From contig CM066728.1 of NCBI GenBank assembly GCA_033961575.1, forward strand, positions 96,238,852 to 96,302,851: a DNA stretch of 64,000 bases. Reading direction: 5' to 3'. This stretch comes from Aselliscus stoliczkanus (lineage: Eukaryota > Chordata > Mammalia > Chiroptera > Hipposideridae). The notes beneath the pieces were generated by a model. That model did no database searches. It saw only the letters and a program-made list of their open reading frames with translations, and was not told where the DNA came from. The translations under genes were made by a program, and so were the position numbers. Positions 11,731 through 23,895 of this stretch are shown in pieces. How positions within the stretch are numbered: the first letter of the stretch is position 1; every line of letters begins with the position of its first letter.

Positions 11731-12089
11731 CTGCGGTGGCTCTCATATCCTGGTGGCCTGAGGAACCCCAGCGATACCTAAGCCCACAAATGCCTGGAAA
11801 TAATGAAATCGAAACCTAAGGACAACCAACCATTTAGGCTCTATGCTACAGCCAATCAAGATTCCCTTGCTTTGCTTCACTTTTACCTGTAAAAGTTTCT
11901 CCCTAACACCTGTTTGTGGAGGCTCCTCACTGCAGTATTTTTGGTTTGGTGCTGCCTAATCAAACTGATGAATGATCAAATTCTTAAAAATGTCAGTATG
12001 TACCTTTTAACACTACTAAAGGCTTTTAGAGATTAATAAACATAAAGCCCAAATAAATGTATTGTGTGAACTGAGTAAATAAATATATA

Positions 12090-12380
12090 GCTGGTCCTCA
12101 AATAATGTCATTTGTTATAACACTGATGAGAGGGAGGGAAAAAAAAAAAATCAATTCCCACCAGAGCCACCCATTTATTTCAATGTTTAATATTATCAGT
12201 GTTCTGGGTCTTTACTAAGAAGTTTGGTTATGTTTCTGTGACCAGAAAGATGCTATAAGGACTTAAGTGTTATTTATAACAATTAGTCTGTGAGAAAATT
12301 GGTGTTGCTATAAGTCGTTTTGCTTCAAGTCGGCGTTTTCAAGGACCAATTGGTCAAGTTAAGTAAGGACTTATTGTACA
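12090..12380. mobile_element. Non-autonomous DNA transposon remnant
   Basis: Ends are roughly inverted: 'GGTCCTCAAATAATGTCATT' near 12,093 and 'AAGTAAGGACTTATTGTACA' near 12,361. Inside, 'TTGTTATAACACTGATGA' at the left pairs with 'GCTATAAGTCGTTTTGCTTC' at the right. No transposase remains. It resembles old Tigger-derived MITEs; the family name is uncertain. Confidence 0.45.
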
Positions 12381-12859
12381 TGAAGTTTTGGATGATGGCA
12401 TATGCATTGGTATGTTCTTTTTGTTGCTTTCTTTATGTTGGCATTATTTTTGTATTATTATTGTATATGTTATCCATAAAATAAGGGGCTCTTCTGAGGT
12501 TTAAATTCAGTTGTGATTAGCACTAAAAACTATTGGCTTAATAAAAGTAACTCAATATATGCTATATTAGTTTACCAATGGAATAGGAAATATTTAGCAT
12601 TAAGACAATTTTAAAGATTCATTAGTTTAAAATTTTCTTTTTATGTATAAAAAATGATTCATCCAAAGTAAAGAGTTTATGTTTTTCTTCTTAGCTCATT
12701 TTATTTAAGTGTTATTTTCCAGACATTAAACTATGCATTTTAACCATATTATACTCTCCTCTGTATCCCCAAAAATATATTAGCTAAATATTATTAATTC
12801 TTTATAAATTGCCTAATATGTACATCTAAGAAAGTGGTAGTAGCTGGATTCACATCTGT

Positions 12860-13500
12860 ATCCGTTTTCTACTGCTGCATAACTAGCTACCACAAACATA
12901 GAGCATTAAAGCCATACCCATTTACTATCTTACAGTAAGGTCAGGTTGGGCTGAGTTCTCTTAGGGTGTCACAGGCTGAAACCCAAGTATTGTCAGGACA
13001 GGCTCTTGCCTAGAGGCACTGGTGAAGCACCTGCTTCCAAGCTCATTTAGGTTGCTAGTAGAATCCCGTCATTTGTGGCTGTAAATCTGGTACCCGTTTT
13101 TTGCCAACTGTTATCTAGTGGCCAGTCTTTACTCCTAAAGGCTGCCTATATCTGTTATCATATGCCCCTCTCTACCATCAAAGTCAGCAATGGGGCATCC
13201 TGCTTACAGCTGTAATCTCTCTAATTTCCTTTCTGCCACCACCCACAGAAAATTGTCTGCTTTGAAAGGGCATTGTGATTAGATCAGGCCCACTCAAATC
13301 ATTTCACCATTTTAAGGTTAACTGATTTAACAACCTTTATTACATCCACAATATTAATTTTGCCATGTGATGTAACATAGTCATGAAGTAACATCTCTTC
13401 ATATTTTCAAACTCCACTCATACATTAAGGGGAGAAGACTATGTGGAGGTTATTAGATGTTATTTTAGAATTCTGCCTATCCTGCACCCAAGTCTGTAGC
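12860..13500. mobile_element. Ancient interspersed repeat, probably LTR-derived
   Basis: It starts 'TTTTCTACTGCTGCATAACT' + 'AGCTACCACAAA' and includes 'CTTCCAAGCTCATTTAGGTT' and 'TAAGGGGAGAAGACTATG'. This order of blocks recurs in many mammalian genomes. I am not sure of its Repbase name and do not give one. It is not coding. Confidence 0.4.
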
Positions 13501-14489
13501 ACCAGAGAACATTCTCTGAAACATTATGTGATAATGTGGGACTTCCAAGGTTCCACATTAATATCAGTTTGAATAAATATTAGGGTAACAGGCATTAGAA
13601 GATCTTATTTAGCTGCATATATGACTAGATAAAAATAGAATTAGCCATGCCTTCACAAGTTTATGTTGTACCATATATCACTGCCTTTCATACTTTGAAT
13701 GCTGTCAAATATCCAAATTAGTTAGCGATTTTACTTCAGATTTATGATCCACACTTATCATTGGAAACTGTAACATTAACCTCACAGAAATATCTTTTTT
13801 TTGAGATGCACAAAATTTATTCTATCATAAAAATCAATATATTAAATACCGTATTGGACATATAGAATGGACCCACTTAATTATCTTCTTAATTCCTTCC
13901 AGATGTTTCAATTATTCAGGGAAAATAATAAGCATATCTTTTATTATCATGTTTTTAAAATAATTATCAGAATCAACATCTAATATTACAACATTGAAAC
14001 CTAAAACCTAAAATTAGTAACACTGATTGCAGTTATGTGGAAAGTTTATCATTATTCTCTTAGAATGTAAGCTGTATAAGAGCAGTATCAGTTTCACTAA
14101 GTATATGTCACCAGTTCATGGAACAGTGCCTTCATTACATCAACTGTCAAAGAGAAAAATGTTTCAAGTAAAAGTTGAATAACGTTGGATTTATTTCATA
14201 AATTAATTAAATAAAGAAATTTAAATGATTCTCAATAGTTTGGCATCCAGGTACATATAATTTTTCAGAATACACTACTAAGTTTAGTTTGCTAGTTTAA
14301 AAATTATGTTTAGAACAATTTTTCCTGCTACACTCTGCAACATAATTTACAGCACTATTGGTTATTTCTCATCTCAATTTGACAACCTCTTGTATATTTT
14401 GCTGGATATTATTGTAAATAAAATCTAATTCTTTAAGTTGTATTATCTATAAAATATTACCCACATTATAGTTATGTATCTGTGAAGTA
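13500..14489. other. AT-rich non-coding sequence
   Basis: No exon or clear repeat. At 14,050-14,120, 'GAATGTAAGCTGTATAAGAG' and 'CAGTGCCTTCATTAC' hint at an L2-like 3' end, too weak to call. Confidence 0.4.
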
Positions 14490-14541
14490 ATCAGAGAAAA
14501 ATGAAGGTCATTAGTACTAATGACCTTCATTTTTCTCTGAT
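14490..14541. repeat. 52-bp perfect palindrome
   Basis: Bases 14,490-14,515 are exactly reverse-complementary to 14,516-14,541; the centre is TAGT|ACTA. There is no spacer. It can extrude a cruciform in DNA, or form a 26-bp hairpin if transcribed. It is followed directly by TA-rich sequence and then a second palindrome. Confidence 0.97.
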
Positions 14542-14594
14542 ACTATATATAGTATACTATATAGTATATATAGAGAGAGATAGTATATATACTA

Positions 14595-14608
14595 TCTATT
14601 TTGGTAGA

Positions 14609-14656
<48 letters not shown>

Positions 14657-14670
14657 TCTACCAAAATAGA
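14595..14670. repeat. 76-bp perfect AT-rich palindrome
   Basis: The left arm begins TCTATTTTGGTAGATAC and runs into (TA)n; the right arm ends GTATCTACCAAAATAGA. Pairing is exact from 14,595/14,670 inward to the centre at 14,632/14,633. The non-repetitive outer arms (about 18 bp) show it is not just a TA tract. Confidence 0.96.
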
Positions 14671-14699
14671 GCAGAAAAAATTATTCTCAAAGAAGTGAG

Positions 14700-15840
14700 A
14701 AGGATTAACACTCCTTTTATTTCATGCAAAAAGCAGAACAACAAACAACATTTTCCTCTTTTGTATCATTTATTCACTCCACAAATATGAACTCTACCTG
14801 TGGTATGAAATTGACCGTAATGACTACTTCGAATAAAAAGAAACAACAAAGACCCAGAATATGTTGTCAAGAATTTCAGTCTGCTAATAATTCATATTAA
14901 TCACATTCAATCACTTACTATATATGAAAGCTCATATACTGTATTATTTAAATTCATTTTCACAAGTTGGTAGGCATATTTATTTCTGTTATAAAGGTAA
15001 GGATATTGATGCGCTGTGAGTTTTAGTTTCTTTATGGTAATGGAAAATATAAATATCCATACTGGAATTTGATTCAGCTCTAGTTGATTCCTGGAAAGGA
15101 AGAACACACAATCCAGAACTGATACAAGGAAATTTCCCAACCCTTAAAAAAGATATGAACTCAATGAACAACTACCATCCATCTAAGGTAGTTCTACTTC
15201 TACATATAAACAAATGAGAAAGGTAACATCTACAAAAATAGATATACAGAATGATATTTACTCAAAAACTTGTTAAACATATATTATTTTTTTACATAAA
15301 TGCAAGATAGAACCAAATTATCTAAGATAATATGAGACTGTGCAAAATAAAAGTTTATTTTAAAACAAAACAAAAATCTGAAATCTTGGAAATTAAAATA
15401 CTGAAATGACCAAATCTGCAACAAATAATTAAGATGAAGGGTAGGTCAGACTCAGTAGAAACAACCCACTTGTGAAACTGTATAGTTCAAAAGAACACGA
15501 AAGGGGAATATTAAAAAGACAAAGTTTATAGAAATAGTGTCAACCCAAAGGATTCTAAATACTTCTATGTAGAGTTCTGAAAGAAAGAATCATAGGAGTA
15601 AACACAGCCAACCTGTAAAGAAAAGAAAAGGACTCATGTTTTACACAAGAAAAATGATGTCTTCAGAATTGAAGTCTGTAATATGCCACTTCAAACACAA
15701 CAGCTACAACACCAGTACAATAAACACAAACACATTCCAGCAACAATAAACACACAGACATTGTAATGAAGCTTCAATATATTAAGGATAAACAAAATCC
15801 TAAAAGTTACTAGAGAGAGAGTGCATTACATAAAATAAAT
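14700..15840. other. Unassigned AT-rich non-coding sequence
   Basis: No recognisable repeat or exon. The short open frames at 14,907-15,171 have no family resemblance. Confidence 0.55.
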
Positions 15841-17926
15841 AAGAATGGGTTTTGTTTGTTACTTAGCAAATGTTGACCCTAACAAAGTCAGGCACCTGCA
15901 TGGGGCATATAAGTAATCAGACAAGACAAAAATCACTGCCCCTGCCAATCTTTTATTTAGGGAAAGAACATGGGGTACAAACCATAGAGCTAAGTGCATT
16001 ATGGTGTTATGGAAAGTGATTAGTCCTCAGGAGGAGGGCTGGGGTGTGGGGATGGAGTAGGGGCATGAACTGGGTATAGAAGATTGGACTATAAGGTGCA
16101 GGGGAAAGAAGAAGTTAGAATCTTCTTCCTTGGGAAAGTGACATTGAGCAAAGCCAGTGAGGCAGATATCTACATAGATGTCCAAGTCAAGATTATTACA
16201 AGCAGAGGAAATACGCGGTTTCTTATTGTAAAGGCTTACAATAGGAGTTTACCAAGCATAGTTGAACAAGAGCCCAAATATGTTTAGAACAAGTATGAGT
16301 GGGACGAGTAGAGGATAAGATCATGTTTTTGGATCATGAAGGCCTTTTTAGGTGACTTTATGGATCTGTGCTATGATTTTGGTTAAAATGAGGATTTTGG
16401 AGAGGATTATAAATAGAAACACAGACATCATCAGACTTAGATTTTAAAAGAACCACTCTCACTATAATTTTGAGAATATATTTTAGGAATTGGGCAAAGA
16501 TGACAGCAGGAAGCCTTGGTAGGAGACAACTTTAGTTATATATCTAAGAGACTATGGAACACACTGGCAAGGTAGTAGGGAAATGGTAGGAAGTAGCTAA
16601 ATTCTGGACTTTAACATATTAATTGAAAATGTATGAATGGATGTAAGGATGGCTCTGGCTAGAAAGACAGTTGTCACCAACTGGAGTAGGAAAGGCTGTG
16701 GGTGGATAATATTCGGAGAAGAAGATCAGAGTTCCAACTTGGACATGTTAATTTAGGAAATTTTATTTAATACATGGAAGGAGAAATCACATAAGAATTT
16801 AGATATATGTGCTGAGTTTGGGAGAGAGGTTTGTGCTGAAGGTAAAAATTTGGAAGTCATTGGTAAAACATATTTAAGATGTAAGAGCAAGTGCATCAGT
16901 TCACCAATGGACTATGCAGAGGTAGACAAGAAAAGAACATCACAAGAAAGAACTTTGGATGCTCTGAAGTTAAGATATCTGGAAGAAGAGGAATGACCAA
17001 TACAAGACTGAGTAGGCAGTTGGTGGAGTAGAAGAATAGCTAATATGCTGTATTAGCCTAGTGACTGCATTTTATTAAGGAGAGAGTGATTAACTCTGAC
17101 AACCATTGCTCTAAGTATGTAAACTGAGAACTGAGAATTGACCCTTGGAAATAGCAACGTAGACGTCATTTTGATGACCTTGGTCAAAACAAGTTAGATT
17201 GCTTGGTGAAAGAAAAAGTGTGTAAATAGAGAACAGAAGAGAAATTGGAGATAATGGACATAGTTTATTCATGTGAGTTTTATTTGAAAAGAAGGAAGTA
17301 AAATGTAACAGTTAGAAGTTAAAATTTCTTCTCCTCTTCCTCCTCCTCAGACTTTTTCTGTTTTTGTTTCTAATTTGGAAGAAATAATAGTATATATTAC
17401 AGCATTGAAAATGATTTGGTAGAAAAAAAAATAAGGATGCATTGGAGATAAGGAACATTACTGGAGCTATGTTCTTGAGTAGGCAAAAAGGGAAACGAAT
17501 GAATGCCTGAGTCAGGACATTAGCTGTAAAGAGGATAATGAATGGTTCATAATAGGCAGTGAAACAAATTATACAAATCGGGAGTTGTGAAGTGTGCAGA
17601 TATGTAGATGAATCTGGAGAAATTCCCTTTCAAGTGTCTCAATTTCCTTAATAAAAGTAAGCTTGTCAAAGTAGAGAAAGGTAGAGAAGAGAGAAGAAAA
17701 GTGAAATGGTTGTTAATATAGTAGGGAATTTAATGGGATATAAAAATATATATAATCAAGATGCCTGGCAACATGAAGGCACACTTAAATTTCCAGTTTT
17801 GAAATAAAAATGTATATTTCTACATTCTAAAGAGCTGTACTGATGGAGACTCAGAAAAGATGGAGACAATATATTTCTATGGTATGATTGTTCCAAGCAA
17901 GTAGGATGAAGTGAGAGAGGTAAGGT

Positions 17927-17959
<33 letters not shown>

Positions 17960-18400
17960 ATGATGATGATGATGATGATTGACCAGAGAATGTGATCTGG
18001 CTAAGGGGGACCAAGATGATTTCACCTTGAATTTAGGGAGAGAGAAAAGATGGTTTGATGAATTGGCTGAAGCTTCCAAGAGATCAAAAGTTCCTGGAGA
18101 TTGTGGTAATAGAGGGAAGGAGTGCGCCTAGTGTTGAAAACAAGGGTTCCTTTTGGTGACCAATATAAACAGGAATAAAAGGCAGATAGATCAGTCATGC
18201 TGTACTCAGGAGAGTTGGCAAACAGGCTGATTAAAGTGAATACTTTAGACAGCTATCAGGGAAGAACAGATTTACCAGGAGTGTGCAGAGGCTTTGATGA
18301 TGGTGTTTGCTGTGTGCAGACCTATTCCACAAGCTAGATGTAGAAGGCCTTGGAAGAATTGGACTGGTCCCAGGGGGAAAGGCACAGACAGATGGGATCC
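15841..18400. other. Possible very old long repeat, otherwise unassigned
   Basis: Purine-rich text such as 'AAAAGAACCACTCTCACTAT', 'GATGACAGCAGGAAGCCTTGG' and 'AGTAGGCAGTTGGTGGAGTA' resembles a mammal-wide ancient repeat with the order 'agatcactctggctgct... aagcagggagaccagttagg'. I recognise the pattern but not a name. No protein frame survives. Confidence 0.3.
17927..17980. repeat. (GAT)n trinucleotide microsatellite
   Basis: About 17 GAT units with one interruption. On the other strand it reads as poly-histidine within a 107-codon frame, an artefact of the repeat. Confidence 0.95.
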
Positions 18401-18708
18401 TCCCATGGATTTTGGAGTGTTAGTAACAATTTAAGGAGTTTATAATTAACTAATGTAATTTCTGAGGTTGGGAATAGGATCACAGCTCCACTGTCACAGA
18501 TCCCTTTTACTTGAGAATCTAGTGAGTCTTTATTCATTAGCATTTGGCTAGCTTCATTTCGTTGTGTGTGTGGCTGGTGTTAATATATATTTTTCCTGAT
18601 TTAAAATTAATATAGCTCAATTTTTTTTTTCAGTTGGCAAAAATCTGTGATGCAATATCAATGTGCATATTAACCCAACAATTTACCATGTTTTTTTGCA
18701 TCATCATT
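18401..18708. other. Unassigned non-coding sequence
   Basis: Nothing recognisable was seen. Confidence 0.5.
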
Positions 18709-18800
18709 CACAATCTCTCTCTCTCTCTCTTTCTCTCCTTCTCCTCTTTTACTGTCTCTCCTTCTCCTGTTTTCTTTTTTTTCTCCTCCTTTCCTTCTTT
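18709..18800. repeat. CT-rich polypyrimidine tract
   Basis: (CT)n followed by TTCTCC/CCTTCT-rich sequence. Reading frames here (SLSLSL or EREREK) are low complexity. Confidence 0.9.
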
Positions 18801-20388
18801 CAAATATCCATATATATCGACAAAGAATATAATTTAAAAGATGATTGTTTTCCTGGTAAGTAAAATATCTAAATCTATGATTTTTAATACTTTCAACTTC
18901 TTGGTAACTTAATAAAAAGAAGAAAATAAGCCAAACTGAAAACAAAATACTATATGTTTTGATAGGATTGTCATTGTTTCATCTTTCTTCAAGGTACATC
19001 ACTAGTTTTCTCACTCACCTTTTGATAACTTATCAGATATTATAGAGTATATAGTTGCTGTTAGAATGACAATAAAAATTGACACCTATTTATCCCACAA
19101 AATGCTAAGGTATAATAAGCATGGATGTCTTCCAGTAGTAGTTTCATTACAGTTGTAAAATTACTAGCCAGAAATTGAAGTAGAGAAATGATGACATCAA
19201 GTATAAGATATCCCAGGGAGAGAATTAATGTCAAAATAATTACGTGGTTCACAGTTAAGGCAGTATGGTTATTAGCAACTCTAGAGAAGCTAATTAAATA
19301 AGTCAAAAATTGTGTTTAAGCCAGTTAAGTCAGAGTGTTTCTATAGCTTCTGAACAAATAGGTAACACCTAAAAGCGGAGAATGTAGTCATTAATCAAAG
19401 GAACTAAAAACTATATCACACTGATTAAAACCACATGTAGTGAAAATGCCTATTTAGTTTTCTTTTAAAATGAGACTTTTGAAAAAGCTGAACTGCTACT
19501 AGCTTTAATTCACTCCTACCATCGGTCAAATTTTTCCTTTTATTATTCTCTCAGAACTACTTTTGATAATTACCTAATTTCAACCCCTCAGTCCGTCCTT
19601 AAAAAAAAAAAAAATCAATAGCCTTTATTAGTTTTGAAATTAGAAAAAAAAAATCCCACTTTTTAAAAATATAGAGCAAACTTCTTGTATAAAGTCTGAA
19701 AACAAGAAAAAAACAAAATGTGCAGTGGAGTAACACAATTAAGAAAACAGCTAACATGCAAATTTTACTCACCACTGAAACAAAGATTACTGTTTTAGAT
19801 TTAAATGAATTGTTCAACAATTTTATTTAGAAAAGAAAAATAAAACAACAGAAATCTCTGTCTGCATAAGTATGGCAGGATCCTATGCGTTGTGGGGCAA
19901 AGAAGGCCAAATTTGAGGAATGAAAAGTGACAACATGGTGGTCATAAACACAGTGTCAGTGCTGATTTTAAAAAACTTGCTACTCTTTGTCAGCCACTAA
20001 TCTTGCTCCTTTACCAGGCTACCTAAATGACTGTGGTTTATTTTGAAATGCAGCAGTGCGATGTTTTTAGAACGATACTCCCCAAGTCCTCATGAAATGA
20101 GTATAATCTGATAAATTAACTTACTGAACACTTTTAAGTTTCACATACCAAGACTTCAGTTCAATATATAACCAATTTAAGAGGGAAATATTAGTAATTA
20201 TTCAGAAAAATATTTGTTTTCAAAAATATTTCAAATAATTTTTAAAACTAAAGTGAAAATTTAACTCCTCACTCAAATAAAAATAGGAGACCATTTATAT
20301 TTTTATTTGAACATTATAAACATTAAAAATTTAGAAGTGATGGAGAGCATCTCTCTTAAAAGGATACTATGTGGCATAGTTTCCATAA

Positions 20389-20390
<2 letters not shown>
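18801..20390. other. Unassigned AT-rich non-coding sequence
   Basis: No repeat family or exon recognised. Confidence 0.55.

Positions 20391-20442
<52 letters not shown>
20391..20442. repeat. (AT)n microsatellite
   Basis: About 52 bases of alternating AT, then TTTTGTTTTTT. Confidence 0.95.
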
Positions 20443-20446
<4 letters not shown>

Positions 20447-20592
20447 TTTTTTAATATATAAATATATGTTAGAAAACCATACCTAAAGAATAGAAATAGA
20501 TATTCTATAATATCTTTATCTTTCCCATAGTGTCTTGTTGTCAATATCATTAAATATAAATATATTTATATATAATACATATTATATATAAT

Positions 20593-20657
20593 AGAGTATA
20601 TTAGCTAGTTTGCATATATATTTAAAGCACATATATGCAAACTAGTTAATATACTCT
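20593..20657. repeat. Hairpin-forming inverted repeat (27-bp arms)
   Basis: Left arm 20,593-20,619 (AGAGTATATTAGCTAGTTTG then CATATAT) and right arm 20,631-20,657 are reverse complements except for one base, with an 11-base loop. It could be a tiny foldback transposon or a snapback duplication. Transcription is not shown. Confidence 0.93.
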
Positions 20658-20864
20658 AAAATTTATTCTAAGTTTTTACTCCTATTCCATATTTGAAATT
20701 TTTCATTTTGCATAGTATTGGGTGACAAGTATGTATTTCCTATTTTCAAAATACTAGCATAAACTCATTTGGGGGCAGTAGTTCAACATGCATTTTCATG
20801 GCTCCTAAATCTCTCAGGATGTGCTAGTCTCTAGAGGATAGAAACTTAAAGATGATGAGTTTTG

Positions 20865-21055
20865 TAATCTGACACACCTTTCTTTTATCCTTGGCTTTTA
20901 ACATTATTAGATACGTGATTTTTAACAAGTTACTTAAATTTTCTGAATATCTGTGTTTCACCAGTTGGGGGTAAACATATGTATCATACTGAGACATTTT
21001 GAGAATTAGAGATCATTTATTTCAAACAAATGACAATGTACTTGGCATGAAGAGA
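20865..21055 (+). mobile_element. MIR SINE fragment
   Basis: 'AACAAGTTACTTAAATTTTC' followed by 'TGTGTTTCACCAGTTGGGGG' and 'GAGAATTAGAGATCATTTAT' follow the MIR core order (tRNA-derived, ancient). It is strongly diverged. Confidence 0.6.
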
Positions 21056-21104
21056 TTTAAAAAATTTCTTACACCTTGAGATAAGCAGAGCTTCCTTCAT
21101 TCAA

Positions 21105-21275
21105 TGGGTTATAACAGATGGCACCTGGGGAGATTTTAAAACGTTGAGGTGACCGTGACATTGTCCAGACTAAGTAAATTAGAATCTCTGTGGGAGGGGC
21201 CCAAATACTGTAGTTACTTAAAACTTCTCAAATAATTATAAGTAGCAGCAAGATTTGAGAATCACTGATTTAATA
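21105..21275 (+). mobile_element. MER5-like hAT (Charlie-type) fragment
   Basis: 'GGCACCTGGGGAGATTTTAA', 'TTAGAATCTCTGTGGGAGGG' + 'GCCCAAATA' and 'AAGATTTGAGAATCACTGAT' appear in the order expected for a MER5-type non-autonomous hAT element. There is no coding capacity. Confidence 0.6.
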
Positions 21276-21379
21276 CAAGGCAAACTATACTGTTGCCTCA
21301 TTACACTAATCTTGAATATTCCTTGGTTATGCAAGGAAACAGACGATAATTTTTCTACTAACATTCCAGATTCTTGGCT

Positions 21380-21620
21380 GAAACACCCCTGTAACAAAAG
21401 ATAGATCAATAGGAGAAAAACAAACAAAAGTTTAATAATAATGTATCTGGTATACATGGGAGAGACCAAAGAAAACTGAGTAACTCCTCAAAAGTACAAA
21501 GCCACCATCTTAAATAGCACCTAGAGCTGAAGACAAAAGAAGATGATGGAGATGAGGGGAGGCCAGTTATGGGAGGTGACCAGGAAAAGCACAGCAAGGA
21601 AGAATAAGGTTGTTATATGA
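21380..21620 (-). mobile_element. Possible LTR remnant
   Basis: The block 'AAAAACAAACAAAAGTTTAA' then 'ATACATGGGAGAGACCAAAG' and 'GAGATGAGGGGAGGCCAGTT' resembles the antisense view of an old ERV LTR (AATAAA-side at the left). A related layout occurs at 22,170-22,560. The family is not named. Confidence 0.35.
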
Positions 21621-22169
21621 ATATTTAAGTCCTTGCCTTCTCCGTTGAGTTTCTAGAGATTTATAGTAGTCATCCTTCACTTTCAGGTACAGAGAGAAAG
21701 ACACTCTTACAAATGGAGATTTTTCCTTATAAATTTAAATATCTCTTACAAAAAGTAAATTTTATTCAGTTATCAGAGCCTTTCCTATGTCTGCTATTTT
21801 TTTTTAAATGATCAACTTAAAATGATCCTATGTCGAAGAGGCATATTTTGAGGTAATATATTCTGTTCCCCTTCAATTAAAACTATTTAACAGATTCAGT
21901 ATTAACCACCATTAATGGTGTCAACAATAAAAGAACCTTACTGTTAATAAATGGTGGAAGATAGATTGCTTGGGGAAAAGGCAGAATACATTTTAAAATG
22001 AGAGAAAATAAGATGAATCCATTTAATTTAATTTGAATTTTAATGGAAAGGAAAATAATAGTCAAGAAGCATGTTTTTCAAAAGAAAATGAAGCATGATA
22101 TTAATGATGCTATAGAGAAGGAAATTTTTTCTGCTATTCTTCATAGATTCTTTTGGTTGGTCTAATAAT

Positions 22170-22560
22170 CATATTGACATAAGACAGTTTAACTGGAGAA
22201 TGAAACAGATTTAATTTTATATATACAGAGGCCCCAAAGATATGAAACTCAAGGACAAATTGGACAATCGAGGCTTATATGTCATCCTGAGCTAAGGGAC
22301 AAACTGGCCCTTAGGAGGGTAATTCCTAGAACAATAGGAGGAGTACATGCTTGGTAATTAGATGTTTGACCTGCCAAGCAGATAGGTCTTTCAAAATAAA
22401 GTGTTATCTGTGATAATAGGTCTCTTCTACTTAAATTCTTTTAGGTAGTTACGAGAGAGGTAACTGCTATTTCTTGAGTCAGCTGTGGCTTGATTACTTC
22501 AGCTCAAAATGGTGTACTATGGGTGGGATATTCTGTTCCCTGGTGATACAGACATTTCAT
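22170..22560 (-). mobile_element. Possible LTR remnant, related layout to 21.4 kb
   Basis: 'GACAGTTTAACTGGAGAATG', then 'ACAGAGGCCCCAAAGATATG', 'CGAGGCTTATATGTCATCCT' and the end 'GGATATTCTGTTCCCTGGTG'. The phrase ATATTCTGTTCCC also occurs at about 21,858, so both pieces may come from one element type in the same direction. Confidence 0.4.
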
Positions 22561-23424
22561 GTATTTATACAGCTCTGATCAAAACAGAAGGCAAATGATA
22601 AGGTTAAATTTCTAAAGTTATATCTAAAGATGCAAAAACACATGTAATTACCTATTCAAAACAGGTAATTTTGCATGTAATTTGTAATTTGCCATTGTTT
22701 AACTTAAAGCTTAGCTAAATTCATTTGCCTGTAAGTTTTCCTATATCATTTTTTTTACAATTTGAGATGTTCTAAAGTTATTCATCTATATTTGCCTTGG
22801 AGATTTAAAAACTGATTTTAAATATATATATATATTCCAGATAGATCTCATATAATCATGGCAGTTTTAATAGCTTTTATGAAATAAAACTGGCTTGATT
22901 ATAAGTTTTTATGTGATTTTATAAAAGAAATGATGAATTATGTAAAACACTGGAAAAATTGTATGAATATATATATACACACACAATACAGGGTGCTTTT
23001 GTTTACATAGCAATTTGAAGAATGATTTGATTATCTATTTATTTTAAAATATAATAGAAATGTATTTGCAAATGAAATATCTGTTTATGTATAACATTTT
23101 CTTTAGGGTTAGTATTTACACTGCCATATATTCTACATGTATTTTATTAAAATATAAAACCCTAGAGCACATTTTTATAATAATTTCTCTTGTAGCATTT
23201 TAATGATACCGAAGAACTATGCTTACTTAAGGGTGGATCCTACACTTCACTGGAGTAGTCATTTATTAAACAGCACTGTGTGAACTTAAAAATTAAACAC
23301 ACTTATTCAAATATTTTGCCTCCGGATAACAATTAGATTCTCCACACAAAGACTGTAGCTCATTAAATACCTCTGTCTGCAGATTTGTATTAAAATATAC
23401 ATATACAAACATACAAAATACTGC

Positions 23425-23895
23425 CCTCATAAAATGTCCTCATCTCAATACTTGGAATCTGTGAATATGTTATCTTAGACTACAAGATAAATATTACTAA
23501 TGGGATTATGAATAGGATTTTGAGATGGGGAGATGATCCTGCATTATGCAGGGTGACAGACACAATGCAATCACAGAAGTTCTTAAAAAATGGAAGTGGG
23601 AGACAAAAGAGTCAATGTCAGAGTGGTGTGATGTGATTAAGAAGAAACACCCTTGCTAACTTTGAAGATGGAAGATACAAGTCAAGAAATGCACACAACC
23701 TCTAGAAGCTGGAGCAGACAAGTAAACAGATTCTTCCATAGAGCTTGCAGAGGAAGCATAGCCCTGCTGACACCTAGATTTTGGCCCAATAAAGCCCAGT
23801 TTGAATTCTGACCACAGAATTATAAGATAATAAATTTGTATTTTCTGAAACCACTAAGTTTAGATAACTTGTTATAACAGCAATAGGAATATGTG
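23425..23895 (+). mobile_element. MLT1-type MaLR LTR
   Basis: The blocks follow the MLT1 order: 'GTGAATATGTTATCTTAGAC', 'GAGATGGGGAGATGATCCTG', 'CTCTAGAAGCTGGAGCAGAC', 'AAGCATAGCCCTGCTGACAC', 'AATTCTGACCACAGAATTAT' with 'AATAAATTTGTATTTTCTGA' (polyA region) and 'ACAGCAATAGGAATATG'. It is non-autonomous and old. Confidence 0.8.

Noticed and set aside
17756..18079. 107-codon frame with a poly-histidine run
   Set aside because: The histidines come from the (GAT)n microsatellite; nothing else supports a gene.
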